A stretch of DNA of 64,000 nucleotides from Aristolochia californica (GCA_029961685.1 JARWKL010000003.1:17292467-17356466), one strand, 5' to 3'; positions 10,961 through 21,611 are shown, counted from the first letter of the stretch. The notes: generated from the sequence alone by a model not told the origin. Program-made: numbers and translations.

Positions 10961-11560
10961 AGTAAGCTTTAGAGAGTGGGATTGTAGCAAATATTACCCT
11001 TCTACATGTGAGAGTATCCTAAGAAGATACACTTGATAGAATTTGGATCATGTTTACTATGTTTTGGAGAGTTAATATGAACAAAGCATGTATAACCAAA
11101 GACTTTTGAGGGAAGTGAAAAGGGATTACCATGTGGAAAAAATAAGGAATATGGGGATATATGACCAAGAATGGAAGAGGGAGCCTATTTATAAGAAAGC
11201 ATGTAGTAAGGATGGCATGGGGCCAATAAAAGTATGGGACTTTCATGGTATACAATAAGTTGTGATCTACCTCAAGAAGGTGACAGTTCTTTCGTTTTGG
11301 TACACCAATCTGTTGGGAGGTGTAGACACAAGATGCTTGATGGATAATGTCATTCTCTTGACAAAAATAGTCAAATCTTTGAAATTGTTCTTTGGCATTA
11401 TCAGACCTAAGTACTTTGATTCTTTTACCAAATTGAGTAACAACCATAGCATGAAAGGGTTTAAAAATTGAGGGTATTTTAGATCGCTCTTTAAAAAGAA
11501 ATAGCCATGTGGTACGAGTACAATCGTCAATAAATGTAATAAAGTACTTGACTTAGGAAA
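10961..11560 (-). pseudogene. C1 integrase core (broken)
   Basis: Two overlapping minus-strand pieces (11019-11447 and 11267-11530) show VVTQFGKRIKVLRSDNAKEQF and CVYTSQQIGVPKRKN, matching the second catalytic Asp block (SDNA.E) and the Q.NGV.ER.. block of copia integrases; here the usual NGVTERK has become IGVPKRK, losing the catalytic Glu. A frameshift separates the pieces. Confidence 0.8.
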
Positions 11561-11627
11561 TGTTTGAGATGTTCAAGGGTCTCCATACATCTGTGTGGAT
11601 CAACGAAAAAGGAGAAATACTTTTAAG

Positions 11628-11858
11628 TTATGGACGAGGTGAGTATGTGGTCCTCTGATGTTTGCTTAGTTGACACACTTCACAATTTAAATTTGACATA
11701 TCCTTAAAGGTAGGAAAAAGAAAATGAAGAGATTGTGCGGATGGATGTCCCAACTGATTGTGCCATAGAATTGTCTCAATTTCCTTGGTTGAGATGGCTT
11801 TTATTTGAGGCACGTCCAGGTGGTAGAGCCCCCCTTGTTCATGGCCTCCTCCAATCAC
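11628..11858 (-). pseudogene. C1 GAG-pre-integrase domain
   Basis: A 76-residue open frame reads LWHNQLGHPSAQSLHFLF...CEVCQLSKHQRTTYSPR, the zinc-binding HHCC-type pre-integrase domain of copia. It corresponds to 38387-38686 of C4. The initial methionine belongs to a VIGGGHEQGGLYHLD stretch and is not a real start. Confidence 0.85.
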
Positions 11859-11938
11859 TTACTTCATTGTAAGATTCTAAAACACACAGGAAGCGGGTGA
11901 GGCAGTAATTGAGCAATTAAATTTTTATGTTAGCTGAC

Positions 11939-12314
11939 TGTTTTTGTCTATCAACGAGCCGACTCCAGTTTGGACTCGACAAATATAAGTTATCAATTTT
12001 TTTTTTATCAAATTTAGACAAGGAAACTGTGATTAAGTGTGAGCTTAATCTGAGATTAATTACATAAGATTTTGAAAAATAAGTAGGAAAGAAGGAAAGA
12101 GAGAAATTGAATTGTTCAAAGGCTTGTCCCAAAAGATTAGGGCAGCTTAAGCTGACTAAAGTTCCCCATCAAGTTATATAAGAGGAACAATGAAAATTAT
12201 TAATAATACCCAATGAGCTATACAATTGATATTTAAACAAAAGTTATTTAAATTACACTCTTCTACCCTTATTTAAATACTAAAGTTTACAAACTATCTC
12301 CTTATATTCTAACA
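11939..12314 (-). repeat. C2 3' LTR
   Basis: Bounded by TGTTTTTGTCTATC and CTTATATTCTAACA; a polypurine complement (CTCCCCTCAAATTGG) follows at 12315, which marks it as the 3' LTR of a minus-strand copia. It interrupts the C1 reading frame at 11938. It resembles no other LTR in the window. Confidence 0.7.
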
Positions 12315-12583
12315 CTCCCCTCAAATTGGATAATAAAAATCAAACATTCCTGGCTTGGAAGCCAATTTAGTAAATTGAGCTCTTTGGAAAGCCTTGTTCG
12401 AGAGGTCTACTTGATCTTCATTTCTCACATGATAAGTAATTATCTTTCCATTCATAACTTGGTCTCTAATATAGTGATAATCCACTTCCATGTGTTTAGT
12501 TCTTTCATAAAATACTAGATTATTCTATTAATATAATTGTTTGATTATCACATTTCATCACCATAGGAAGCTTAACTTCCGTA
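12315..12583 (-). pseudogene. C2 RNase H, C-terminal part
   Basis: Minus-strand translation gives MKCDNQT.., FFERTKHMEVDYHYIRDQV, and a tail ending LASKPGMFDFYYP, typical of the copia RNase H C-terminus. One in-frame stop is visible. The frame is cut at 12583 by Gy1 and continues at 31931. Confidence 0.8.
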
Positions 12584-12688
12584 TGATAGAACCCTCATTG
12601 GAAAGGTCCTACCCTTGTAGTCAAGCACAATGGAAGATTGAGATAGGGTGATTAAAAGGTTTGGAAGAGGGTGAAGGTAGATATAAAG
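12584..12688 (-). repeat. Gy1 3' LTR, first part
   Basis: TGATAGAACCCTCATTGGAAAGG through GGTAGATATAAAG; it matches the start of the right Gy1 LTR (31322-31430) and stops where N is inserted. It continues at 26368. Confidence 0.8.
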
Positions 12689-13096
12689 TGTTGAAGAAAG
12701 CTATTACCAAATAATCCAAGGTGAGTCTCATGAAAAGGAGGTCTCACTAATAAAATAAAGTCAAAGAGGAAGAGAAGAAGAAGAATCTAAGTCGATCATA
12801 TGTGAGAGGAAGATTTCCTCCTTATTCCCGTAGTTATAGTTTTCTTATTGCAAAGTATTGTGATGAGATTTAGTGAGAGATTATTGGGTGTAATTAGGAA
12901 CTTTAAAAAAGTTTATTTTTAGCATAAGTCAGTGTTCTATTATAAAAAGGATCATGTAAAAGAGCAATAAATACACTACTCTCACAATTTCCTCTTCATA
13001 TCGATGCATGCACTCTTCGATTTCCTCTCTTTTCTCCTCTCTCTTAGTTTTCTCCTCTTCTCTTTGTCTACCTTGCTTACTATTTGAAAGTTAACA
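12689..13096 (+). repeat. N LTR A
   Basis: TGTTGAAGAAAGCTATTACC to TGAAAGTTAACA. It is followed by TGGTAG, the start of a primer-binding site, and then by the LTR of Tnt1-plus. Confidence 0.85.
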
Positions 13097-13102
13097 TGGT
13101 AG

Positions 13103-13353
13103 TGTTAAATTGTGGAGTCTAAATAACGCCTTAAGAAAAGTTAGTATATGGATAGATCTTGTGTGTGTGGGTGCAATTTCTCTTGTAAACTGCTTTATCA
13201 TCATAGTGAAGTGTTGCAGCGGCAAAAGATAGGAGGTGGTCTCACCTTGAGGTGAACCTGTATAAATCTTGAGTTTTTCACACTTGATTATTTCTTCTTC
13301 TGTAATTATTATTGCTCTCATTAGTATTGAACTAGGGCGTGTAATTCCTAACA
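13103..13353 (+). repeat. Tnt1-plus 5' LTR (internally shortened)
   Basis: TGTTAAATTGTGGAGTC to GTGTAATTCCTAACA. The full form of this LTR appears to be ~450 bp (see 13626-14074), so ~200 bp is missing in the middle. Confidence 0.8.
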
Positions 13354-13387
13354 AGTGGTATAAGAGCTTTGTTCGGGATTGAGAACA

Positions 13388-13625
13388 ATGACTAGCGGAG
13401 AAGGATCAACACTTGGAATCAACAAGTTTGATGGTATGAATTTTGCATTCTAGATGATGCAGATTGAAGATTATCTGTATAGTAAAAAGATGCACTCACC
13501 AATTTTGGATATGAAACTAGAAGGCATGAAAGATGATAGGATTTGGGAGTGATCCAGTTGACACTGTCGAAGAATGCCGCTCATAACGTGGCATTGGAGA
13601 AAATCACAACGAGAATGATGAAGAT
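13388..13625 (+). pseudogene. Tnt1-plus gag, N-terminal part
   Basis: Starts ATG with INKFDGMNFAF, MMQIEDYLYSKK, the typical start of Tnt1-type gag (KFDG.NF..W...M). A TAG replaces the usual Trp codon and a frameshift follows. Ends at MMKI, where a solo LTR interrupts. Confidence 0.8.
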
Positions 13626-14074
13626 TGTTATCAACGCCCTATGCTGAGTCGGTATGCGGATTGACCTTAGCAGTAAGATCATCGTGGGGGTTGGAAGGGG
13701 GGCAGGAAGCCCCCCTCCTAGTCCACGATATATTAACTACTATTTCATTAAGGGTAGTTTGATAATTTAACTCTTGTATCGCTATTGCCCTTGTTTCCTC
13801 TTTATATTTGGGGTGTTGTTATTAGGATTTTATCATCCGATGTGCATCAGTTGTAATCAAGAGAGGTTAGAGAAAAACCACATGTAAGTGTGTGTAATTT
13901 CTCTTGTAAATAATTTCATCTTTATAGTGGATTACAACAACGATGAAAGACAGGATGTAGTCTCACCTTGACGCGAACTTGTATAAATCTTGTTTGTTAT
14001 CATGCTTGCTTTTCCTTGCTTCCGCGATTATTACTATTTCCCTCGTTAGTTTGGAATTAGGGCATCTAATTCCT
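13626..14074 (+). repeat. Solo LTR of the Tnt1-like family inside gag
   Basis: Begins TGTTATCAACGCC, continues with TGAGTCGGT and ATATATTAACTACTATTTC, and ends GGGCATCTAATTCCTA, lacking the last ACA. The same landmarks are in the LTRs at 13103 and 16973. The gag frame reads MMKI on the left and SDMYEKP on the right; the inverted copy at 19060 has these parts contiguous, which shows that this segment is an insertion. It includes a G/C-rich stem (GGAAGGGGGG and CCCCCCTCC, 13694-13718). Confidence 0.75.
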
Positions 14075-14600
14075 ATGTCTGATATGTATGAGAAGCCTTC
14101 TACAAATAATTAGGTACCTCTCATGAAAAAACTGTTCAATTTAAAAATGACAGAAAATACACCATTGGCAACACATTTGAATGAGTTTTGTACGATTGTC
14201 AATCAATTGACCTCCTTTTAGATTAATTTGATAATGAGGTACGTGCCTTAATTCTTTTGGCATCTCTGCCAAATATTTGGGAGCCTATGAGGGTTGCGGT
14301 CAACAATTATTTATGTAATGGGAAGTTGAATTTTAATGATGTTCGGGTTACTATTCTTACTAAGAAAGTTTATAGAAAGGACTCTAGAGAATCATCGACA
14401 TCTAATTCTGCCCTAAATGTCGATACTAGGGTCAAGAAATTTGAGTGTAATTCCAAAAAGGTTAACAGTAGATGGCAAGGAATGAAGAAGCAAGTCCAAA
14501 TTTGGAAGGAATGTGGAATGGTGGAATTGTGGCAAGTCTGGTCATATAAAGAAGAACTACAGAGCACCAAAGAAGGATGAAAGAAAAAAGATGTTGCAAA
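14075..14600 (+). pseudogene. Tnt1-plus gag, C-terminal part with defective zinc knuckle
   Basis: Reads SDMYEKPS, then a piece (14257-14580) with PNIWEPMRVAV and RKDSRESSTSNSAL, matching Tnt1-type gag. The zinc knuckle lies in a different frame near 14520-14570 and reads WWNCGKSGHIKKNY, so its first and last Cys are replaced by Trp and Tyr. Confidence 0.8.
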
Positions 14601-14604
14601 TGCG

Positions 14605-14802
14605 GTGACTGAAGAAGTACAAGATACGTTACTCTTGTCAATTGATAGCCCTATTGACTCTTGGCTATTAGATTCAGGAGCTTCCTTTCACACCACTATG
14701 CATCACAAGATCATGGAGAATTATGTTGATGAAAATCCCGGGAAGGTGTATCTTATTGATGGAGAACCACTGATATTGTCAGTATTGGTGATGTTAGTTT
14801 GA
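14605..14802 (+). pseudogene. Tnt1-plus protease
   Basis: WLLDSGASFHTT, the copia aspartic protease active-site motif, is intact. The frame then shifts after PLILSV, where the next motif GDV would be expected. Confidence 0.85.
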
Positions 14803-15029
14803 GGATGTCAAACGGGTTAGGGCGAAATATTGACAAAGAGAGACATGTGCAAAAAGTGATGCGTAATCTAATCTTAGTAGGGCATCTTGATAGTGAAGGT
14901 CATAATGAGACTTTTAATGGTGTCACTTGGAAATTCACTAAGGGAGCCATGGTTGTTGCATGAGGAGTTAAAGCTGGAACTCTTTACATCACTTCTAGTT
15001 GCAGAAACACGGTTGTGGTTGTGGTTGCT

Positions 15030-15850
15030 GTTATTAATTCTGATTTGTGGCATTATAGGCTCGATCACATGAGTGAAAAGGGAATGAAAGTGCTTTAGTC
15101 CAAAGGGAAGCTACCAGGGTTGAAATCTGTAAACAACAGTTTGTGTGAAGGCTGTATTTTTGGCAAACAGAAAAGGGCTTTTCTAAGGCTGAGAAGTAGC
15201 AAAAGATAACAAAATTAGTGTTCGTTCATATAGATGTATGGGGACCTTAAACTGTTACCTCCCTTGGTGGTTCTAATTACTAAATGAAATTTATTGATGA
15301 AGCAAGCAGAACAATTTGATTTTATTTCCTAAAAAATAAATATGAGGTTTTTCATACATTCAAGAGATGGATAGCAATGGTTGAGAATGAGACAAATTTG
15401 AAGGTGGAGTGCTTGTAGTAAGATAATGAGGGAGAATACATAGATGATGATTTCAAGTGGAATTATGTTGATAATGGAATCAAGATGAAGAAGACCATTC
15501 CCGAAAAACATTAATAGAATGGTGTGGCTAAGAGGATGAATAGGACTTTGAACGAGTGTGCTAGGAGCATGAGATTACATGTGGGATTTCCAAAGATCTT
15601 CTGGTCTGAGGCTATTAGCACTGTTGCCTATTTGATAAAAAAATGTCCTTCAACACCATTGGATTGCAAAATACTATAAGAGGTTTGGAGCGGCAAATAG
15701 GTAAACCTTTCTTTCTTGAAAGTGTTTGGTTGTGTTTCATATATTCACATTGATTCTGCTATTAGAAGTAAACTTGATGCCAAATCCAAGATATGTTTCT
15801 TTATTGGCTATGGTGGTACCGAGCTTGGATAACATTTTTGGGATGACCCA
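15030..15850 (+). pseudogene. Tnt1-plus pre-integrase and integrase (many stops)
   Basis: Readable pieces are HYRLDHMSEKGMKVL, CEGCIFGKQKR (pre-integrase), HIDVWGP, KFIDEASR, DNEGEY, NGVAKRMNRTL and KVFGCVSYIH. The D, D and late blocks of copia integrase are in order, but the Glu of NGVAERMN is Lys here and at least six stops interrupt. Confidence 0.8.
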
Positions 15851-16179
15851 ATCTTAAGGTTATCTGGAGCAAAGATGTGATCTTCAATGAAGGTACCCTT
15901 TTATAAAGACATGTAGAGAACAAATTCTGAGAGCACAAGTAATGAAGCTAAGAACTTTGAAGTGATTCAGCTGAGAGATCTTCCAATTATTGAGATGGCA
16001 AATATTTCTCAAGACCAGGAAAACATAGCCCCAAAAGTAAATCAGAACATTTCTGTAACTGAACTCATAAGATCTACCAGAACTAGAAGACCACCATAGA
16101 GATACTCCCTTGCATTGAATTATATTTTGTTGACTGATAAAGGTGAACCAGAGAGTTATGAGGAAGTCGTGCAAGTTGA

Positions 16180-16960
16180 TGAATCACCCAAGTGCGAGTT
16201 GGCCATGAGGGATGAGATGGATTCACTGTTATCCAATCAGACATGGCAGTTTACTAAGTTACCAAAAGGGAAGAAGTCTTTGTAGAATAAATAGGTGTAC
16301 TGAATAAAAGACGAATATGATGGCAGCAAGCGGTACAAGGCAAGACTGGTTGTAAAGGGCTTTCAACAAAAAGAAGACATTGACTACACTGAGATTTTCT
16401 CTCTAGTAGTGAAATTGACTACTATTAGAATAGTGTTTGAACTAGTGACAAATGAAGACTTGCACTTAGAGCAATTGGATGTAAAGACAACTTTTCTTCA
16501 TGGTGATTTGGAGGATGAAATTTACATGATCCAACCACATGGTTTCAAAGCACATGAAAGGAGAAAATGGTGTGAAAACTTCGAAAGTGCTTGTATGGTC
16601 TTAAACAAGCTCCAAGACAGTGGTATAAAAAGTTTGACATCATCATCAGTAGTATTGGTTTCTTAAGGTTTTAGCGGATCATTGTTGTTGCGTAAAGAAC
16701 CTTGATAACTCCTACACCATTCTAATGCTATATGTTGATGACATGTTGATTATAGGTGCTTGCAAAAGGGAAATAGATAAGTTGAAAATGGAGTTGTCCA
16801 AGAAGTTTGCAATCAAGGATTTGGGTGCTGAAAAACAACTCCTTGGGATGAGGGTAGGGATATTGATGTTTTGAAACTGTCACAAGAAGAATATGTGAAG
16901 AGCTGTTGAGCAAGTTCAACATGAATGATGCAAAACCAGCGAGTCACTTGAGGTGGATTC
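16180..16960 (+). pseudogene. Tnt1-plus reverse transcriptase (broken)
   Basis: An open piece at 16409-16666 has EQLDVKTTFLHGDLEDEIYM (copia RT block). A frameshift leads to LYGLKQAPRQWYKKF and then LYVDDMLIIG, keeping both catalytic Asp residues. After DAKPAS the sequence jumps to RWILRYL, so part of the region between RT and RNase H is deleted. Confidence 0.85.
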
Positions 16961-16972
16961 TCAGGTATTTGA

Positions 16973-17170
16973 TGTTAGGAATTAGACACCCTAATTCCAA
17001 ACTAATGAGAGCAATAACAATAAACGCGGAAGAAGGGAAAAACAAGCACAAAAAAGCTAGGGCAACCACATTACAAGATTGAAATTCCAAAACTACCCTT
17101 AATGAAACAACAGTTAATATATATGTGACCAACTCAACGTAAGGCGTTAATTAGGCTCCACAACTTAACA
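16973..17170 (-). repeat. Tnt1-minus 3' LTR (shortened)
   Basis: TGTTAGGAATTAGACACC to GGCTCCACAACTTAACA; the reverse complement starts TGTTAAGTTGTGGAGCC, as in Tnt1-plus. It is followed by the polypurine complement ATCTCCCACTTGG. 198 bp, lacking ~250 bp of the full LTR. Confidence 0.85.
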
Positions 17171-17346
17171 ATCTCCCACTTGGAGATTAATATATCATCA
17201 ATATCTCCTCTATAGCGGCAACAACTTCTCAATCCTCAGAAAGAAGTCCAAGTGAAGTTGCACACAACTTCAGTTTCTCGATCATAACAATCTTCGTCAA
17301 CATATCAGTTGGATTCTGATTCCCTTGGATCTTCTCAAGTGCTAAG
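17171..17346 (-). pseudogene. Tnt1-minus RNase H, C-terminal part
   Basis: The minus strand reads EKIQGNQNPTDMLTK and IEKLKLCATSLGL, the conserved tail of Tnt1-type RNase H. It is cut by the solo LTR at 17347 and continues at 17974. Confidence 0.85.
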
Positions 17347-17968
17347 TTTTGAATTTAGGATCCCTTTACTGAAATCTCAAGCAAGGTGAGAGAGGGAGAA
17401 AATAAAAGAAGGAGAAAGAGGGTTCTCGGGTAGAGAGGAGAGAAGAGAAAAAAAAGGAAAGAAAAGAGTTTAGGCAAGAGAAGAAATCTTCACGAGAGAG
17501 AAGTTGAGAACTACTTCACTTTGATGATTTAAGTTCGAGTACACGCACCTCTCTTTATATTAGAGGAAAGTAGTAAAGTCCAAGTACAATTAAACTACCA
17601 TTCTCCTAATTACATTCAAACTATAACACTTAAAGTTAAGTTTATTATAATAAAATAACTCAACATAATTAGAAGACTAATATAACTCAAGCTAAAATTC
17701 TTCTATGAGGATGTGACCATAGGATAAATATGCCAACTCGTGGTTATCTTTGTGGGTTCCACTTGTTCTTCCAACTCATGTGATAAGGATACCAACTCGT
17801 GGTATCTTTGTGGGTCCCACTTGAAGCTCAAATATTTCAACTCATTCCAGCTCGTGCTTCTTATCTTCCAACTCATGCCAGCTCGTGTGATGACTCCTCT
17901 TGGCATCTCATGTTCTTATGGTGGGTCCCACCAGCTCGTGCAACAATGGTGGGTCCCACATTGTGACA
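17347..17968 (-). repeat. Solo LTR of the C1/C4 copia family
   Basis: TTTTGAATTTAGGATCCC to GGTCCCACATTGTGACA, 622 bp, matching the C4 LTRs. It is flanked by a perfect 5-bp duplication CTAAG (17342-17346 and 17969-17973). No interior is present, so the element was lost by LTR-LTR recombination. The first base pair of the LTR (TG) has mutated to TT. Confidence 0.9.
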
Positions 17969-17973
17969 CTAAG

Positions 17974-18320
17974 ACTTCATCCTCTAGAGCCGATTTGATG
18001 TAGTGTAATGTACCTGTATGTGCTTGTTCTGGCATGATAAACAAGATTCTTTGCTGAATGAATAGAACTTTGACTATCACAATACAACACATTCTTCCCA
18101 TGTTTGATATGAAATTCTTCCCAAAAAGATTGGAGCCATACCATCTCTTTGCCAGCTTCGGTCACGGTGACATATTCTGCCTCAATGGGAAAAGAGCAAC
18201 TATCTTTTAAAACTTAGAGACCCAACTAACTGCTATACCACCCAATGTGTATACATATCCAGTGGTACACTTCCTGCCATCAATGTGTCCAACCATGTCA
18301 GCATCTACATAACCCTTTAA
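17974..18320 (-). pseudogene. Tnt1-minus RNase H, main part
   Basis: An open piece (17977-18165) reads TEAGKEMVWLQSFWEEF and VLYCDSQSSIHSAKN, the copia RNase H core. Upstream on the minus strand are YVDADMVGHIDGRK and TTGYVYTLGG. It is joined directly to protease-like sequence at ~18330, so RT and integrase are gone. Confidence 0.85.
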
Positions 18321-18329
18321 TCCCATGTT

Positions 18330-19130
18330 TTACTTTCTAAAACATAAGGTTGAGTCTATGTTGCATCACTTCAGGCTGACCGATGGAGCATTTTATAGTG
18401 GTGAATCTAACATAGGATTTATGGTGGTTAACAATTCTCTTCATGGATTGTTAATTCTTCAATCTAACACCAAAGAATCAATAGGGCTATCAACCGACAA
18501 GAGTAAAACATCTTAACTTCTTCAGTCATCGCATACAACATCACCTTTCTTTTCATCCTTCTTTGGTGCTCTGCAGATCCTCTTTATGTGACCAGACTTC
18601 CCACAATTCCAGAACTCAACATTCCTTCCAAATTTGGACTTGCTTCTTCCATTCTTTGACTTCTCTCTACCATTGCCCTAGTTGGAATTCCTCTCGAAGT
18701 TCCTGCCCCTAGTATCAACACTTAGGGCAGAATTAGATGTCGATGATTCTCTAGAATCCTTTCTATGAACTTCCTCCACAAGAATGGTATCCCGAATATC
18801 ATTAAAAATCAACTTCCCATTGCCTACAGAGATGCTGACTGCAGCCCTCATATGATCCCAACAATTTGACAAAGATGCCAAAAGAATTAAAGCACGAACC
18901 TCATAGTTAAATTTAATCTGAACCAAGGTCAAATGATTGACAATCATGCTAAACTCATTCAAATGTGATGCCACTAGTGTATTTTATGTCATCATTAAAT
19001 TGAAGAGTTTTCTAATGAGATGTAACTTATTATTTGCAGACGGCTTCTCATACATGTCGAACAAAATCTTCATCATCCCTGTTGTAGTTTTCTTTGACAC
19101 CACATTGTGAAAGAAGGAAAAAGAAACCAT
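18330..19130 (-). pseudogene. Tnt1-minus gag and protease remnant
   Basis: The minus strand carries MASHLNEFSMIVNHLTLVQ, LLASLSNCWDHMRAAV and RKDSRESSTSNSAL (18678-18974), then FWNCGKSGHIKRIC, a zinc knuckle whose first Cys is Phe. A short protease start (LSVDSPIDS) follows before the deletion. The gag N-terminus is replaced by LTR sequence at ~19130. Confidence 0.85.
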
Positions 19131-19414
19131 GGAAAAAACACAACAAGATTTATACAAGATTTCCTCAAGCTAAGACTACATCCTGTCTTCCACCGCTGTA
19201 GTAATCCACTATGAAGAAATAATTTACAAGAGAAATCGCACACTTACAGGTGTTTCTCTCTAACCGCTTGGGCTGCAACTCAAGATGCTCCTCGGATCAA
19301 GCATTCCCTTTCTTGATTCCATACTCTAGAATGCCAATTCTTCTCTCTTTAAGGTACTAGAGAACCTCTATTAAAAAAACTAAAATATAAAAGAGTAAAA
19401 TAATACTTACAACA
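19131..19414 (-). repeat. Tnt1-minus 5' LTR remnant
   Basis: The reverse complement contains GGTTAGAGAGAAACACC, TTTCTCTTGTAAATTATTTC and CTTGTATAAATCTTG, all present in the full LTR at 13850-14000. It runs into gag without PBS or start codon, so a deletion joined LTR to gag. The outer limit is uncertain. Confidence 0.65.
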
Positions 19415-19989
19415 TTTTGTTGGAGAGACACCCTCTCCTATGCAATCTAAACTTCCAAATCTTCAAACATGAGAGATTATGTAGAGGAGCTTGAGATAGC
19501 TAGGAATGTTGAGTGATTTGAAAGAGAATGAAGTTATTTTGAGATAAAACTACTTTTTTTCTCTCAAGAAGGTTTATTGATAGTTTCAATTAAAAAAGCC
19601 TTGGAATACTTTGAATAGCCAAGAAATACTCACCTAATCCTCCCCAACAAGGAGGGAGATGGAGGAGGGGGGAAGAGGGGCCAGAGGGGGGGGAGCGGAG
19701 TTGGGTGTTGGTTTAAAATATTTCATGCCCTAAACCTCTATTACATATTTGTGCTTGAGAAACTAAATTTGGTTGGTTATCTACTTACTTAACTAGAGTT
19801 TTTGAGATTTTTTATTTTACTTTTACTCTAGGTCTTCAAGTTTTCAAGCTTATTTTGTGTAAGTTCTTCTTCCAAGCTACAATCTTCAACGAGTTTTGGT
19901 TTTGGGTCTTAACTTGGAAACTTGATTGATATTTCTTTTGTTTTTAGCTTTTGTCGTAGACCACATAGTACTTGTGTAGGAAGGCATGT
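19415..19989 (+). other. Unassigned stretch within N
   Basis: No reading frame or repeat I recognise. It contains a purine-rich GGAGGAGGGGGGAAGAGGGG tract at about 19661-19690. It could be the remaining leader of N or the 3' flank of Tnt1-plus, but neither matches by eye. Confidence 0.4.
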
Positions 19990-20622
19990 GTCTAAAATAC
20001 AATGATAACTTTGTTAGTAGAATACTCTCAAACTACACATTTTATTATCATAAAATAATGGAGGCCAACATGATTTTACCATTGGTGTAGCTCCTCAATC
20101 ATAAATGTTCATAGAGGAATTACTTTTTCTATTTCCCTTTTGAGTCAAATCTGGTCATTTTTCATCCATCTATTACTCTAAAGCTTCATCCTTAATTGGA
20201 ATTATGAATTGCTACAATGTGTGCCTCCTTCCATTTGAAATATAAGTACTGCTATCTTTTTATTCACACCCTTAATTCCTCAAACTATTTCAATTTTTTT
20301 TCTTTAAATTGTCTAAAATACATTGATAACTCTATTAGTAGCACACTTTCTAGCTACCCATTTTATTATCATAAAATAATGGAGCCAACATGATTTTACC
20401 ATTGGTGTAACTACTCGTCATAAATGTTCATAGAGGAATTACTTTTTATTTCCCTTTTGAGTCAAATCTGGTCATTTTTCATCCATCTATTAGTCTAAAG
20501 CTTCATCCTTAATTGGAATTATGAAGTGCTACATTGTGTGCCTCCTTCCATTTGAAATATAAGCACTGCTATCTTTTTATTCACACCCTTAATTCCTCAA
20601 ACTGCTTCAAATTTTTTTTTCT
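19990..20622 (+). repeat. Direct tandem duplication (~321 bp) in the N interior
   Basis: Unit 1 (19990-20310) and unit 2 (20311-20622) both start GTCTAAAATACA and share CATTTTATTATCATAAAATA and GCCTCCTTCCATTTGAAATA; differences are scattered substitutions and short indels. A more diverged single copy lies at 22385-22560 in the second N interior. Confidence 0.9.
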
Positions 20623-21186
20623 AAAATAATTTAAGAGTAATGCCTATAGACCCATTACTTGCAAAAAATAGGAGTGCACCCAACATATCTTAAATCTATT
20701 ATTTTAGTTTTTACCCAAGTAGAAGTTTTAACCTACCCTTAAAAAGTGAGTAGACTCTTTCCATTGCCCTAAAATGGATTGAACCGCCTTTAAATTTAAA
20801 TGGATATTTCAGATAGGAGTTGGAGTTTGATCATTAGGCTAGGGTGGTTTTTTTGTTCTCACCATTATTTTGTGGAAGCTAGGGTTTCTTGGAAAAGAAA
20901 AAAGAGATCCCTAGCTTGAGGAGTGTCGAATAAGAAGTGTAAGTATGAGGTAATAGGCAACAACAAATTCTACAAGTGGTAATCAAATTTTGTGCAACCA
21001 GAATATCTTAGGGTGACAACAAGATATAGACAAGAACAAGATGAATCAAGACAATTAGAACTTCTTTTGGAATCATAATTTCTTGTTCAATCTACACAAG
21101 ATCAAAAATTTATTTTTCAGCCACATAAATTTTATGACAAAGATTGTTTGTTTATCGAAGTTACAAAGTATAGCTTGGGGGGAGGG
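20623..21186 (+). other. N interior A, 3' part with polypurine tract
   Basis: Non-coding. It matches 22560-22789 and 25630-25983 (interior B, before and after E3). It ends in GGGGGGAGGG (21177-21186), the polypurine tract in front of LTR B. Confidence 0.75.
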
Positions 21187-21611
21187 TGTTGAAGAATTTT
21201 ATAACAAAAGAGTCTAAGTTGTGTCTCAAGCAAAGGAGGTTTAATAATTAAAGAAAAGTCAAAGAACAAGAAGAAAAGAAGACCCTAAATGGAGCATGTA
21301 TGCAGGGGGGGGGGGGGGGCGGGTAGATTTCTTCCTTATTATTTTAGTTTAGTTTCCTTATTATAAATTATCATGATTAGGTTTAGTGAGATATTATTGG
21401 GTGTAATTTTGAAGTTTGGGAAAGTTTATTTTTAGCACGAGTCACTGTATCATTTTTTAAAAACCATGTAAGGGATCAAAGGATGCACCATTCTCAAATT
21501 TTCCTCTTCATATCAATACACATGCTCCTCCTTGGTTCCCTCTTGTGTCTCCTCTCTTTCTTACTTTTTCTCATGTCTATCTCTTCCATGCTTCCTCTTT
21601 GTAAGTTAACA
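21187..21611 (+). repeat. N LTR B
   Basis: TGTTGAAGAATTTTATAAC to TAAGTTAACA, followed by TGGTATCAAAG. It contains a run of ~14 G near 21305-21319 that LTRs A and C do not have. Both PPT and PBS border it, so it can act as the 3' LTR of one interior and the 5' LTR of the next. Confidence 0.85.

Larger units (their letters stand above)
8684..11938 (-). mobile_element. C1, decayed Ty1/copia element (5' half missing)
   Basis: The left end is a 3' LTR (8684-9110), followed on the minus strand by RNase H, RT, integrase and GAG-pre-integrase segments in that plus-strand order, all broken. LTR and pol are the same family as C4 (35249-41103). The element is interrupted at 11938, just upstream of the segment reading SQLT, by the LTR of C2. 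Its protease, gag and 5' LTR are not found in the window. Confidence 0.85.
13103..16972 (+). mobile_element. Tnt1-plus, decayed Tnt1-type copia (3' end lost)
   Basis: A 5' LTR (13103-13353), a PBS-like TGGTATAAGAGC and a gag-PR-IN-RT order on the plus strand place it with Tnt1-like copia elements. The gag is split by a solo LTR of its own family (13626-14074). Stops and frameshifts occur throughout. The RT is followed by a jump to RWILRYL and then by the inverted element Tnt1-minus at 16973. It was inserted in the start of the N leader. Confidence 0.85.
16973..19414 (-). mobile_element. Tnt1-minus, internally deleted Tnt1-type copia, head-to-head with Tnt1-plus
   Basis: 3' LTR at 16973-17170, then on the minus strand RNase H (split by a solo LTR), then gag joined directly after a deletion of integrase and RT, then part of a 5' LTR. 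The far boundary at 19414 (..TTACAACA) is tentative; TTTGA on the left and TTTTG on the right are only roughly alike. Confidence 0.7.
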
